Positions 1 through 8,900 of a stretch of DNA of 64,000 bases are shown here, piece after piece; the stretch's first letter is position 1; every line of letters begins with the position of its first letter. The notes under the pieces are model-generated. The model searched no databases, was not told where the DNA came from, and saw only the letters and a list, made by a program, of their open reading frames with translations. The translations under genes were made by a program, and so were the position numbers. The stretch is from CAVXZE01 sp964615365 (lineage in GTDB: Bacteria; Myxococcota_A; UBA9160; UBA6930): the NCBI GenBank assembly GCA_964615365.1, contig CAZTOU010000011.1:58361-122360 (forward strand), written 5' to 3'.

Positions 1-521
1 TCCTCGATCTCCCGGGGCACGAGATCCTCGAAGGTGAAATCGGTTCCGAAGACCGCCTCGCGGCGGAGATTCACCCGCCGGATGCGACGCGACGCGGCCA
101 GGTACACGAACTGATCGCTCGACCGCAGGTGGTTGTTGATGATCAGGTAGCCGGAGAAGCGCAGGTCGAAGGGGTCGAGGTACTTGACGAGGGTCTTGGA
201 GAGCACTCCTTCGCCGGGCTCCCCGCTCTCGTCCCGGAAGCTGCTCCACGTCATCCGGAGCCGCGACGCCTGGGTGCTGCCACCGCGGTCTCCCGACAGC
301 AGTGTCGAGTGCTGAACGTAGGAGTCGAACCGGTTGTCCAGGACGCACTGGTAGATGTCCCGACCGCTCCGGTCGGCGTCGGGCGGGCGCTCGTCCGCTA
401 CCGGCTCAGGCTGTGTTGGCGCGGCGTGAGCGGGCTCGGCGCCCGCGGTGGCCGGAGCGCACCACAGGCACAGGGTCAGGACGACCATCTGGACGAGGCC
501 AAGGGGAAATTGGGCGCGCAT
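1..521 (-). CDS. LolA-like outer-membrane lipoprotein-sorting protein (3' end beyond window)
   Basis: This minus-strand frame opens with ATG at 521 behind a purine-rich site (GAAGAAGGA) and runs off the left edge after about 173 codons. The N-terminus is a signal peptide: a short basic start, a hydrophobic core (VVLTLCLW) and an Ala-rich cleavage zone near residue 30. The rest resembles the LolA-like family PF17131: a segment on being seen as 'FVYLAASRRIRRV' is followed by a 'GTDFTFEDL' motif, both typical of that family. These proteins are periplasmic and are thought to carry lipidic cargo, often beside RND transporters. The stop codon and any partner lie outside the window. It sits 43 bases after rpe and could be co-transcribed with it. 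Confidence 0.75.
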   Translation of the reverse strand, partial: MRAQFPLGLVQMVVLTLCLWCAPATAGAEPAHAAPTQPEPVADERPPDADRSGRDIYQCVLDNRFDSYVQHSTLLSGDRGGSTQASRLRMTWSSFRDESGEPGEGVLSKTLVKYLDPFDLRFSGYLIINNHLRSSDQFVYLAASRRIRRVNLRREAVFGTDFTFEDLVPREIE

Positions 522-564
522 TCCTTCTTCTCTCTCGACCCGGCCGGGTCGCTTCCAGTCGATC

Positions 565-1233
565 CTATCCGGCAGCCTCCTTGCGGAGCTCCGCGATGGT
601 GGCTGCGTAGTTCGGCTTACGGAAGATCGCCGAGCCGGCGACGAACGCGTTGGCGCCGGCTCGCGCCACGCGGCCGATGGTGCCGGGGCCGACGCCCCCG
701 TCCACCTCCAGATCGATCGCCAGCTCGCGCTCGTCGATCCAGCGCCGGATCTGGGAGATCTTGGGCAGGACGCTCTCGATGAACTTCTGGCCTCCGAAGC
801 CCGGGTTGACCGTCATCACCACCACCTGATCGACGTCTTCGAGGATGGGCTCTAGATCGGTCGCCGGGGTCGATGGGTTGAGCGCCACCGCCGCCCGCGC
901 CCCCGCCTCGCGGATGTGCGCCACGGTGCGGTGCAGATGCGTGCAGGCCTCGACGTGGACGGCGATCCGATCCGCACCTGCGGCGGCGTACGTATCGATG
1001 AAGGCATCCGGCGACTCGATCATCAGGTGGACGTCGAGAGGCAGACTGGTCGCCGCGCGGGCGGCCTCGATCACCACGGGGCCGATGGTGAGGTTGGGCA
1101 CGAAGTGGCCGTCCATCACGTCCACGTGGATCCAGTCGGCGCCGCCCTCGTCCACGGAGCGGATCTCTTCCCCGAGCCGGGCGAAGTCGGCGGAGAGGAT
1201 CGAGGGCGCGATCAGATGTATCGGCGTGCTCAC
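565..1233 (-). CDS. rpe: Ribulose-phosphate 3-epimerase
   Basis: A TIM-barrel enzyme of 222 residues that interconverts ribulose-5-phosphate and xylulose-5-phosphate in the cytoplasmic pentose phosphate pathway. The N-terminal APSILSADF motif is present. The metal ligands expected for the family are visible at His36, Asp38, His69 and Asp178 (in LEVDGG), as is the phosphate loop NPGFGGQ (143-149). The GTG start at 1233 overlaps the rsmB stop as GTGA, so translation is coupled. The open frame continues further upstream, but that part is antisense-like shadow inside rsmB. The length is normal for the family. Confidence 0.95.
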   Translation of the reverse strand: MSTPIHLIAPSILSADFARLGEEIRSVDEGGADWIHVDVMDGHFVPNLTIGPVVIEAARAATSLPLDVHLMIESPDAFIDTYAAAGADRIAVHVEACTHLHRTVAHIREAGARAAVALNPSTPATDLEPILEDVDQVVVMTVNPGFGGQKFIESVLPKISQIRRWIDERELAIDLEVDGGVGPGTIGRVARAGANAFVAGSAIFRKPNYAATIAELRKEAAG

Positions 1234-2654
1234 GGGTTTCGCTCCAGCCGGGCGGCGAAGAAGCCGTCGGTGTCGTGAAGGTGGGGGAAGCTCCGCAGAT
1301 AGCCGTCCGCGCCGATCAGGCGACGCGTCGGCTCGGGAGCCGCGTCGGCCGGCAGCAGGCGGCAATCCCGCGCCTCGGAGAGAAGCGACCCGACCACCAT
1401 CTCGTTCTCCTCGGGGAGCAGCGTGCAGGTACTGTAGACGAGCACGCCGCCGGGTCTCAAGACGGCGGCTGCGTTTCGGAGGATGCCCGTCTGGATCTCC
1501 GCCAGGCGTGCGGGGTCGCCGGGGCGCACCCGCCAGCGCGCGTCGGGGTTCCTGCGAAGGGTGCCGAGGCCGGAGCAGGGTGCGTCGACCAGGATCCGGT
1601 CGAACACACCCCCACCGGCGATCCCGTCGAGCGGGCGCATCGCGTCGTGCTCGCAGGTGGTGATGTTGCTGAGACCGAGCCTGCGGGCGTCTCGTCCCAC
1701 CAGACGGAGCCGGCGGGCATTGCGATCCATTGCGACGACCTCGCCGGCGTCGCCGATCTCCTCGGCGATGGCGGTCGTCTTGGTTCCGGGAGCCGCACAG
1801 ACGTCCAGGATGCGTTCTCCCGGCTTCGGCCCCAGGTAGGCGACGACGAGCTGGGATGCTTCGTCCTGGAGGGTGTAGCGACCCTCCAGGAAGGCCGGAT
1901 CGCGCCCCGGGTGGCCGCGGTGCCCGAGCACGACTCCACGGGGAGCGAGCTGGCAGGGGCGGGCGTCGGGGAGGCGCGGCCCGAGCTCCTCGATCAGGGT
2001 CTCGCGGGTGCATCGACGCGGGTTCACCCGAGCCGTGAGCGGGGGCACCGAGTTCGAGGCCTTCGCCAACGCGGCCGCCTCCTCGGCGCCGAAGAGCGCG
2101 AGCCATCGCTCGGCGATCCACGGCGGGAGCGAGAGCACGGCGGTCAGGTGGGCCATCGGATCCACCTTCAGGTCCGGAAGGGGGATCTTGTCGTGGATCC
2201 GCGCCAGCCGTCGCAGCACGGCGTTCACGAGGCTCGTCGCCCTTTCCGCACCGACCGCCCGCGCGCAGCGCACCGTCTGGTCGACGGCGGAGGCGTCGGG
2301 AACGTTTCTCGTGAAGACGATCTGGTAGGCGCCGAGTCGGAGCAGGGTGGCCACCAGGGGCTCGAGGGTGTCGAAGTCGCGGTCGAGCACCCGAGACAGC
2401 AGGAAGTCGAGCCGACCGCGCCAGCGCAGGGTTCCGTAGACGAACTCGGTGGCTAGGGCGCGATCGGCGGACGCGAGGTGGGTTCTCCGCAGCTCCGCGT
2501 GCAGCGCGAGATCCGCGTAGGCGCCGGCGCGTTCCACCCGTTCGAGCACCCGAACCGCGAGAAGGCGCGTCTGCGTCGGCGTTCCGCTCCGGCGCGGTCC
2601 GGCTTCGCTCCGCGGGCTCCCTCGGTGCCGCCGTTGTCGTTTCGCCTCGAGCAT
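1230..2654 (-). CDS. rsmB: 16S rRNA (cytosine-967-C5)-methyltransferase RsmB
   Basis: 474 residues. Residues about 25-160 form a NusB-like RNA-binding domain, followed by a Rossmann methyltransferase with the SAM loop 'LDVCAAPGTKT'. The two cysteines of RNA m5C methyltransferases are present: Cys360 in DAPCSG and the catalytic Cys410 in STCT. It methylates C967 of 16S rRNA. The ATG directly abuts the fmt stop (TGA 2657-2655, ATG 2654-2652), and the 3' end overlaps rpe by four bases. The basic first 25 residues could be replaced by a later start. The def-fmt-rsmB order is common in bacteria. Confidence 0.95.
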   Translation of the reverse strand: MLEAKRQRRHRGSPRSEAGPRRSGTPTQTRLLAVRVLERVERAGAYADLALHAELRRTHLASADRALATEFVYGTLRWRGRLDFLLSRVLDRDFDTLEPLVATLLRLGAYQIVFTRNVPDASAVDQTVRCARAVGAERATSLVNAVLRRLARIHDKIPLPDLKVDPMAHLTAVLSLPPWIAERWLALFGAEEAAALAKASNSVPPLTARVNPRRCTRETLIEELGPRLPDARPCQLAPRGVVLGHRGHPGRDPAFLEGRYTLQDEASQLVVAYLGPKPGERILDVCAAPGTKTTAIAEEIGDAGEVVAMDRNARRLRLVGRDARRLGLSNITTCEHDAMRPLDGIAGGGVFDRILVDAPCSGLGTLRRNPDARWRVRPGDPARLAEIQTGILRNAAAVLRPGGVLVYSTCTLLPEENEMVVGSLLSEARDCRLLPADAAPEPTRRLIGADGYLRSFPHLHDTDGFFAARLERNP

Positions 2655-3632
2655 TCAGTGTGGGAGCTTAGCAGTGGGAGGTTCATTCCACAGACGCGCA
2701 CCGTCGGAAATCGGACGACCGCGCTGGAGTTCCCGCACGTCGAGAGCTCGTCCTCCCGGCCGCTGCAGGATGCGCGGGACCAGCCACCCCTCTCCGGTCG
2801 CGATGCGGAGGATTCCGTCGTCGGCGACGCGCACGGTTCCCGGCGCGTCTTCACTGGATTCGGAAATCGCCTCCGCCGCCAGGATGCGCAAGGGCTGGTC
2901 GCCCTCCATGGCGAAGGCACCGGGCTTCGGCGCCATCGCGCGCACGCGCCGGGCCAGGGCGGCGGCGGCTTCGGTGAAGTCGAGGCGGGCGTCGTCGCGC
3001 TCGATCTTCGGTGCCAGTGTGGCGAGGGAATCGTCCTGGTCGGTCCAGACGATGCGATCGGCCGCGATCACGTCCACGGTCTCGACGATCAGGTCGGCGG
3101 TGAGATGGGCGAGCCGCTCCGTCAATGATCCCGTGTTCTCGTCCGGCGCGATGGTGATGGAGCGCATCGCCGCCACGGGTCCTGCGTCCATCTCGCGCTC
3201 CAGGCGCATCACCGACACGCCGGTCTCGGTATCCCCGGCGAGGATGGCGTGGGCGATGGGGGCCGCCCCGCGGAAGCGCGGGAGCAGGCTCGCGTGGCCG
3301 TTGATCAGGTACCCCAGCTTCGGAAGCTCACGGATGCGTTTCGCAACGAACTGGCCGAAGGCGACGACGACGCCGAGATCCGGCGCGAAGGCGCGCAGCT
3401 CCTCGGCGAATTCCGGCGTGTTCACGTTCTCCGGTCGAAGCAGCGGCTTCCCGGCGGCGAGGGCGACCTCCGCGACGGGAGACGGAGAGAGCCTTCTTCC
3501 GCGCCCGCGCGGGCGGTCCGGCTGGGAGACGACGGCGACCACCGGATGGGAGCCCGCCAGCAGACGTTCGAGGGTGGGGACCGCGAACTCGGGGGTGCCA
3601 TAGAAGGCGAGGTGGAGAGATCGCGAGCTCAG
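2655..3632 (-). CDS. fmt: Methionyl-tRNA formyltransferase
   Basis: About 325 residues. It transfers a formyl group from 10-formyl-THF to initiator Met-tRNA. The N-terminus carries the family signature FYGTPEFAV. The catalytic Asn-x-His lies in the 'INGHASLLPRFRGAAPI' stretch and the Asp in DAGPV. A C-terminal OB-type domain follows. No ATG, GTG or TTG lies between the def stop and the first conserved strand. The only candidate in the right place is a CTG (3632-3630) overlapping the def stop as CTGA, giving an N-terminus LSSRSLHLAF. The frame is open further upstream, but that part is shadow of def. The function is secure; the CTG start is inferred. Confidence 0.93.
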   Translation of the reverse strand: MSSRSLHLAFYGTPEFAVPTLERLLAGSHPVVAVVSQPDRPRGRGRRLSPSPVAEVALAAGKPLLRPENVNTPEFAEELRAFAPDLGVVVAFGQFVAKRIRELPKLGYLINGHASLLPRFRGAAPIAHAILAGDTETGVSVMRLEREMDAGPVAAMRSITIAPDENTGSLTERLAHLTADLIVETVDVIAADRIVWTDQDDSLATLAPKIERDDARLDFTEAAAALARRVRAMAPKPGAFAMEGDQPLRILAAEAISESSEDAPGTVRVADDGILRIATGEGWLVPRILQRPGGRALDVRELQRGRPISDGARLWNEPPTAKLPH

Positions 3633-4189
3633 AGGGACGTTCCGAGGCTCGAAGAACGCGGCTTGTCTTCGCCCTCTTCTTCGAGCTTCAGCGCCTTCTT
3701 CCGCCTCTTCACGTACATGCTCCGCTTCAAGCGGCTGATTCGGTCGATGAAGAGGATGCCGTCCAGGTGATCGATCTCGTGCTGGAAGCACACCGCGCGC
3801 AGGTCGTCGACCTCTTCGACCACCTCCCGGCCGTCGAGGTCCAGCCCGCGGATCCGCACCCTCTGGGCCCGCTCCACGTCGGCCTGGAAGTCGGGAACCG
3901 AAAGGCAGCCCTCGGTCCAGGTGATGGATCCCTCGCGCTCGAGGATCTCCGGGTTGACGAGCACCAGCGGATCGCGCTCGGCTCCCTCCTCGGTCCATCC
4001 GGTATCGACGACGATCAGGCGAATCGACTCCCCGACCTGGGGCGCTGCCAGGCCGATGCCGGGCTCGTCGTACATCACCTCGAGCATGTCCGCGGCCAGC
4101 GCGCGAATCGCGTCGTCGATCTTCTCGATCGGCTCGGATACGCGCTTGAGACGGGGATCGGGAAACTGGAGGACTTCTCGGAGCGCCAT
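3629..4189 (-). CDS. def: Peptide deformylase
   Basis: 186 residues. It removes the N-formyl group from nascent proteins. All three family motifs are seen: GIGLAAPQ (44-51), EGCLSVP with metal ligand Cys95, and HEIDH with metal ligands His137 and His141 and catalytic Glu138. A Lys/Glu-rich C-terminal tail follows. The ATG at 4189 (MALREV) was chosen because conserved sequence begins at once after it. GTG and TTG codons 9 to 45 bases upstream are in frame but add no recognisable sequence. It lies 35 bases downstream of priA and overlaps fmt by four bases, placing deformylase and formyltransferase in one unit. Confidence 0.96.
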   Translation of the reverse strand: MALREVLQFPDPRLKRVSEPIEKIDDAIRALAADMLEVMYDEPGIGLAAPQVGESIRLIVVDTGWTEEGAERDPLVLVNPEILEREGSITWTEGCLSVPDFQADVERAQRVRIRGLDLDGREVVEEVDDLRAVCFQHEIDHLDGILFIDRISRLKRSMYVKRRKKALKLEEEGEDKPRSSSLGTSL

Positions 4190-4224
4190 GGCTGCCACCG
4201 AGGGTAGCAGCGTGGGGACGGGCT

Positions 4225-6684
4225 TCAAAGCATGTCGACCGGGTTGACGTCGACGCGCACGCGAATCGCGCCGGGGAGTTTCTCCCCTGCAGCCGCCACG
4301 CGGCGCCCCGTCCGCCACACCGCTTTGTGATCGCCGCCCTTGACCAGCAGCTGGAAGCGATGACGACCGCGGAGCCGCGCGATCGGCGCGGGTGCCGGCC
4401 CCAGCACCTCGCAACCATCGCCGCTCCGCGAGGCGCGCGCCAGCTGCGCCGCCGCGTCGCGGACCGCCTTCTCCTCGGTGCCGGAGACGACGACCTGCGC
4501 CAGCCGTCCGAACGGCGGGTAGCCGAGTTCGGACCGATGGGCGATCTCCTCGGCGTAGAAGCGCTCGTAGTCGTGGTCCAGGACCGGTTGGATGGCGTAG
4601 TGGCCGGGGTTGAAACTCTGCACGATCACGCGGCCGGGGCTCGCGCCTCGACCGGCGCGGCCCGCCACCTGGGTGAGCAGCTGGAACGTGCGTTCAGCAG
4701 CGCGAAAATCCGGGAAGTGCAGGCCGAGGTCGGCGTTCACGACGCCGACCAGACGCACCCCGGGGAAGTCGTGTCCCTTGGCCACCATCTGCGTGCCGAC
4801 CAGCACGTCCACCTCACCCGCGCGCAGCGCGTGCAGGATCGCCTTCCCGGTGCCGTGACTGGCGGTGTCGCGGTCCAGGCGGGCGATGCGCGCGTCCGGG
4901 AAATGGCTGCGGACCTCCTCTTCGAGTCTCTCGGTTCCGACTCCCAGGAGGGCGGCCTCGCGCGCGCCGCAAGCGGGGCAGACCTCGGGTGGCGGCGTCT
5001 GGAAGTCGCAGTAGTGGCAGCGCAGGCGGTCGTCGCGCGAATGGTAGGTGAGCGCGATGTCGCAGTGCTTGCAGCGCTCCACGTGGTGGCATTCGAAGCA
5101 GACGATCTGCGTCGAGAAGCCGCGTCGGTTCAGAAACAGGATGCACTGCCCCTTCTCGGACAAGGCCTCGCGAATCCCCCGAAGCAGCAGGGCGGACAGG
5201 ATCAGCTTGCGGCCCCGTGGCAGCACCGCGCGTTCGCGAGCCAGATCGACCAGCTCCACGGAGGGCAGCGGGCGGCCGCCGATCCGGTGTCGGAGCGTGA
5301 GGCGCCGCAGCCGGTTTCGCTCGGCGGCGTGTCGCGTCTCCAGCGCCGGCGTGGCCGAGCCGAGGATCAGCGGGCAGCTCGCGGCACGGGCTCGCCGGAG
5401 AGCCAGGCTGTGCGCGTGATAGCGGAACCCCTCCTCGTTCTTGTAGGCGGTGTCGTGCTCCTCGTCGATCACGATCACACCGAGGTCCTCGATGGGGGCA
5501 AAGAGCACGGAGCGGGCGCCCACCGCGATCGGCGTCTGACCGCCACGCAGGCGTTCCCACTGGGCGAGTCGTTCGGAGGGCCGGAGTCCGCTGTGCAGCA
5601 CCGCCAGTCGGTCGCCGAAGCGCGCGCGCAGGCGGCCGAGGATCTGGTGGGTGAGGGTGATCTCGGGGACCAGAACCAGGGCCTGCCGCCCGATACGAAG
5701 GGCGTCTGCCACCGCGCGCAGGTAGACCTCGGTCTTGCCGCTACCCGTCACGCCGTGGAGCAGAAAGGTCTCGCTGCGGCGTCCGGTGACCGACTCGCCG
5801 ATCTCGCGGCAGGCGACGCGCTGCTCCCCGGTCAAGGTGAGGGCAGCCCCTTCCTCGCTTCCCAGCCCCACCGAGCCGGTCAGTGGCGCGGGACGGGTTT
5901 CCACACGCACCAGCCCTCGCTTCTCCAGGCTCCGCAGCAGACCCGCCGCTCCCTTCACGCGGCCGGCCAGGACGGAAGTCTCGAGGGGGCCACTGGCGCC
6001 CAGCTCGCGCAGCAGCTCCGCCTGGCGGGGGGCTCGTCGCAGCTCCTCCTCACAGCTGGCCTCGACGTTCACGCCGGGCCGAAGAGTCGCGATTCGCACC
6101 CGGGCCGCGCGGACCCGCGGGCCGCGCTCCAGGGCCACCGGTGCGACGAGGCGATCCCTCTCGAGGAGGGGGAGGGCGGCGGCGGCCGCGCCCGCCCGAC
6201 GGCGGAGCACGCCGAGAGCGAGCGGACCCTCCTCGAGGAGACGGAGCAGCCGGAGAATGTCGCCGGTGGCCGCTCTGAGACGCAGCGCCTCGCGGCCCCT
6301 GGGTGTGAGCCCCATCCCTCGGAGGGACCGGGGTGCGGAGCCCGAGGGAATCGCCGCCGCCAGGGCGATGCCCAGAGGACAGAGCACGGCCTTGGCTTCT
6401 TCGCGTAGGATGGTGATCATGGAGGCCGACAGCACCGGCTCGGGGTCGAGGACGCGCTCGATGCTCCGCAGCCTCCCGCGGGCCCCGCGGGAGGGCTGGG
6501 AGGTCAGCTCGACGACCACGCCGGTGAGGGTCCGGCTCTCGAAGGGCACCCGGACCCGATGGCCGACGCCGACCGTCGCCTCCTGCTCCGAGGGGATCGC
6601 GTAGTCGAAGAGTCGATCGACCGGAATCGGAAGCGCGACCCGAGCGGTGCCTGCTACCGGTGAAGAGAAGAGGTCGTCGAGCAT
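4225..6684 (-). CDS. priA: Primosomal replication protein N' (helicase PriA)
   Basis: 819 residues; restarts replication at collapsed forks. The N-terminal 3'-DNA-binding domain (from about residue 15) is followed by a superfamily 2 helicase. The Walker A motif is GVTGSGKTE (311-319), the DEEH box is at 407-410, and the tryptophan-type loop region NEEGFRYHAHS is present. A zinc-binding insertion carries eight cysteines in CxxC pairs. The length is slightly above the Escherichia coli protein (732). It is the promoter-proximal gene of the priA-def-fmt-rsmB-rpe run. Its ATG (6684-6682) overlaps the ATG of the divergent gene at 6683, so both must share the short start region. Confidence 0.96.
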   Translation of the reverse strand: MLDDLFSSPVAGTARVALPIPVDRLFDYAIPSEQEATVGVGHRVRVPFESRTLTGVVVELTSQPSRGARGRLRSIERVLDPEPVLSASMITILREEAKAVLCPLGIALAAAIPSGSAPRSLRGMGLTPRGREALRLRAATGDILRLLRLLEEGPLALGVLRRRAGAAAAALPLLERDRLVAPVALERGPRVRAARVRIATLRPGVNVEASCEEELRRAPRQAELLRELGASGPLETSVLAGRVKGAAGLLRSLEKRGLVRVETRPAPLTGSVGLGSEEGAALTLTGEQRVACREIGESVTGRRSETFLLHGVTGSGKTEVYLRAVADALRIGRQALVLVPEITLTHQILGRLRARFGDRLAVLHSGLRPSERLAQWERLRGGQTPIAVGARSVLFAPIEDLGVIVIDEEHDTAYKNEEGFRYHAHSLALRRARAASCPLILGSATPALETRHAAERNRLRRLTLRHRIGGRPLPSVELVDLARERAVLPRGRKLILSALLLRGIREALSEKGQCILFLNRRGFSTQIVCFECHHVERCKHCDIALTYHSRDDRLRCHYCDFQTPPPEVCPACGAREAALLGVGTERLEEEVRSHFPDARIARLDRDTASHGTGKAILHALRAGEVDVLVGTQMVAKGHDFPGVRLVGVVNADLGLHFPDFRAAERTFQLLTQVAGRAGRGASPGRVIVQSFNPGHYAIQPVLDHDYERFYAEEIAHRSELGYPPFGRLAQVVVSGTEEKAVRDAAAQLARASRSGDGCEVLGPAPAPIARLRGRHRFQLLVKGGDHKAVWRTGRRVAAAGEKLPGAIRVRVDVNPVDML

Positions 6685-7390
6685 GGGTGCAGTGTACAGG
6701 TCGGGGCTCGGATCTCGCGTGGTGATGCGCGACGGCGTCCGGGAGCTTCACGTCGACGGGACCTTCGCGTCCCGCTACGAGCCGGGTCGCGTTACCACCG
6801 GACCCGTATGGGATGCTCTGGCCGCGGGAATCGCGGCCCTTCCCAGTCGGCGCCGGCGCTCCGTGCTGCTGCTGGGACTGGGCGGGGGGAGCGCGGCACG
6901 GGTGGCGCGCGCGCTGGCTCCCCGGGCGCAGATCGTCGGCGTGGAGATCGACCCCAGCGTGGTTCGGCTCGCCCGGCGCTGGTTCGACCTGGACGAGCTC
7001 GGCATCGAGGTGGTCCTCGAAGATGCGCGCGCCTACCTGGAGCGCTGCAGGAAGCGCTTCGATGCGGTTCTCGAGGACGTCTTCATCGGCACCGGTCGCG
7101 ACGCCGTCAAGCCGGACTGGCTCCCGCAGCCGGGGCTCGACCGGGCCAAGGCTCGCCTGGCGCGGTATGGAGTTCTCGCCAGCAACGCCCTGGACGAGGC
7201 CCCCGCCGTCTCGGCGACGATGGGCGATCTCTTCCCCGGCGTGGTGCGGATCGAGGTCGAGGAGTACGACAACCAGATCTTCGTGGGCTGCTCTCGCGGG
7301 CTCACCGGCCGAGAGCTGCGCCGCGCGGTGGCCGCGACCCCGATCCTCGCGCCGACCCTGCCCCAGCTCTCCTTCCGCAGCCAGCGCTGA
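6683..7390 (+). CDS. Spermidine-synthase-like methyltransferase-fold protein
   Basis: 235 residues with a Rossmann fold of the spermidine synthase type. It has a glycine-rich loop LLLGLGGGSAARVA (about 57-70), an acidic end to strand 2 in GVEIDPSVV, and EDARAYL followed by FDAVLEDVFIG, where polyamine synthases place substrate-binding acidic residues. The N-terminal beta-hairpin region of true spermidine synthases is reduced, so aminopropyl transfer is not assured; many such proteins are of unknown function. The start is ambiguous: ATG 6683 overlaps the priA start codon head to head, while an in-frame ATG-type start at 6647 would extend into priA. The gene ends two bases before a 70-bp palindrome that separates it from a convergent hydrolase. 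Confidence 0.7.
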   Translation: MGAVYRSGLGSRVVMRDGVRELHVDGTFASRYEPGRVTTGPVWDALAAGIAALPSRRRRSVLLLGLGGGSAARVARALAPRAQIVGVEIDPSVVRLARRWFDLDELGIEVVLEDARAYLERCRKRFDAVLEDVFIGTGRDAVKPDWLPQPGLDRAKARLARYGVLASNALDEAPAVSATMGDLFPGVVRIEVEEYDNQIFVGCSRGLTGRELRRAVAATPILAPTLPQLSFRSQR

Positions 7391-7392
7391 CC

Positions 7393-7462
7393 AGCGGGGA
7401 CGTTCCTTGCGTTCTTGCATTTCGGGATCCCGAAATGCAAGAACGCAAGGAACGTCCCCGCT
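7393..7462. repeat. Perfect 70-bp palindrome between convergent genes
   Basis: Two 35-base arms are exact reverse complements with no spacer; the centre lies between 7427 and 7428 (TCGGGA/TCCCGA). The left arm begins AGCGGGGACGTTCC. The element starts two bases after the spermidine-synthase-like stop codon, and its right end supplies part of the hydrolase stop codon (TAG 7463-7461). In RNA it would form a very stable hairpin on either strand. It could therefore act as a bidirectional terminator, although there is no T-run. The uncommonly exact symmetry suggests a REP/REPIN-like mobile repeat. No second copy lies in this window. Confidence 0.85.
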
Positions 7463-8270
7463 AGCGAGGTTCGGCGAGGAACTGCAGGACGGTGTAGTTG
7501 AAGCGCTCGGCGGACTCCGCGAGCACCAGATGCGCGCCGTATCCGAGGGTAACCAGCCGGGAGTTGGGGATCTCGTCCGCCAGCTCGCGGTGGAGCTTGG
7601 GCGGCGTGAGCCGGTCCTTGCGTCCGCACAGGATCAGGGTGGGGTGGGTGATGTCGCGGAGGCGGTCGAAGGTGTCGTGGGAGAGGCAGGCGTCGCACTG
7701 CCGGATCAGGACCTCTGCGGTGACGGGGAGCGAGTCGCCGGGGAAGCTCGCCGCCATCGCCTCGATGAGATCGCGCTGCTCGAGGGTCTCGTCCTGAAGG
7801 GTCCAGAGCAGGCGCTCGCTCACGAAGACCTTGGGCCCCGCGCCGGTGCGCGCCAGCTCCTGCCAGGTCTCCAGCAGCAGGCGCCGCTTGGCGTCGGGTC
7901 GCGCGTAGGTTCCGGTCAGGATCAGCCGGTCGAGCCGGTCCGGGTGACGGAGCGCGAACTCCTGCGCCGTCATGCCTCCCATGAAGAGGCCGAGCAGGTC
8001 CACCCGTTCCAGCTCCAGGGCATCGAGGAGGCCGGCCAGGTCGTCGGCCAGGTCCGCGGTGGTGAAGGCTCCACCGGGATCCTCGCTCTTGCCCACCCCG
8101 CGGTTCTCGAAGATCACCGTCCGGTGCCGCTCGGAGAACTCGGGAACCTGGAGCGCCAGCCATCCCCGGCAGGATCCGGCCATCCCCATGACGAGGACCA
8201 GGGGGTTCCCCGGAGCGTCGCCATGGCTCTCGTAGTAGACTTTGCGACCCGCCACGTCAGCCAGCGGCAT
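7461..8270 (-). CDS. Alpha/beta hydrolase-fold protein with altered nucleophile elbow
   Basis: 269 residues with a complete alpha/beta-hydrolase layout: the oxyanion region LVMGMAGSCRGW (about 27-38), a GRKDR acid segment near residue 215, and a catalytic-type His in GYGAHLVLAE near 246. The nucleophile elbow reads GLFMGG (near 95-100) where the family has G-x-S-x-G-G, so Phe (TTC) stands at the nucleophile position. A TCC Ser codon is one base away. Cofactor-free oxygenases and regulatory members also depart from Ser, so this may be non-hydrolytic, or recently inactivated. The ATG at 8270 gives the expected N-terminus. The stop codon lies in the palindrome. Confidence 0.8.
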   Translation of the reverse strand: MPLADVAGRKVYYESHGDAPGNPLVLVMGMAGSCRGWLALQVPEFSERHRTVIFENRGVGKSEDPGGAFTTADLADDLAGLLDALELERVDLLGLFMGGMTAQEFALRHPDRLDRLILTGTYARPDAKRRLLLETWQELARTGAGPKVFVSERLLWTLQDETLEQRDLIEAMAASFPGDSLPVTAEVLIRQCDACLSHDTFDRLRDITHPTLILCGRKDRLTPPKLHRELADEIPNSRLVTLGYGAHLVLAESAERFNYTVLQFLAEPR

Positions 8271-8287
8271 GGCGCCGAGTCTAGCCT

Positions 8288-8297
8288 GAATTGCGGG

Positions 8298-8301
<4 letters not shown>
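8288..8301. repeat. Copy 1 of the short TAGCCCGCATTTC-type repeat
   Basis: The plus strand reads GAATTGCGGGCTAG, one mismatch from the 14-base GAAATGCGGGCTAG at 12393 and 42332. Here it provides the mglA stop codon (TAG 8300-8298). Its function is unknown. The same sequence follows the stop of the decarboxylase gene at 42.3 kb. Confidence 0.5.
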
Positions 8302-8888
<587 letters not shown>

Positions 8889-8900
8889 GGCCCCGCCGCG

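Noticed and set aside
4327..6408. A 693-codon plus-strand open frame opposite priA
   Set aside because: It is antisense to a clear PriA with all helicase motifs; high GC keeps the opposite frame open. The translation resembles no family.
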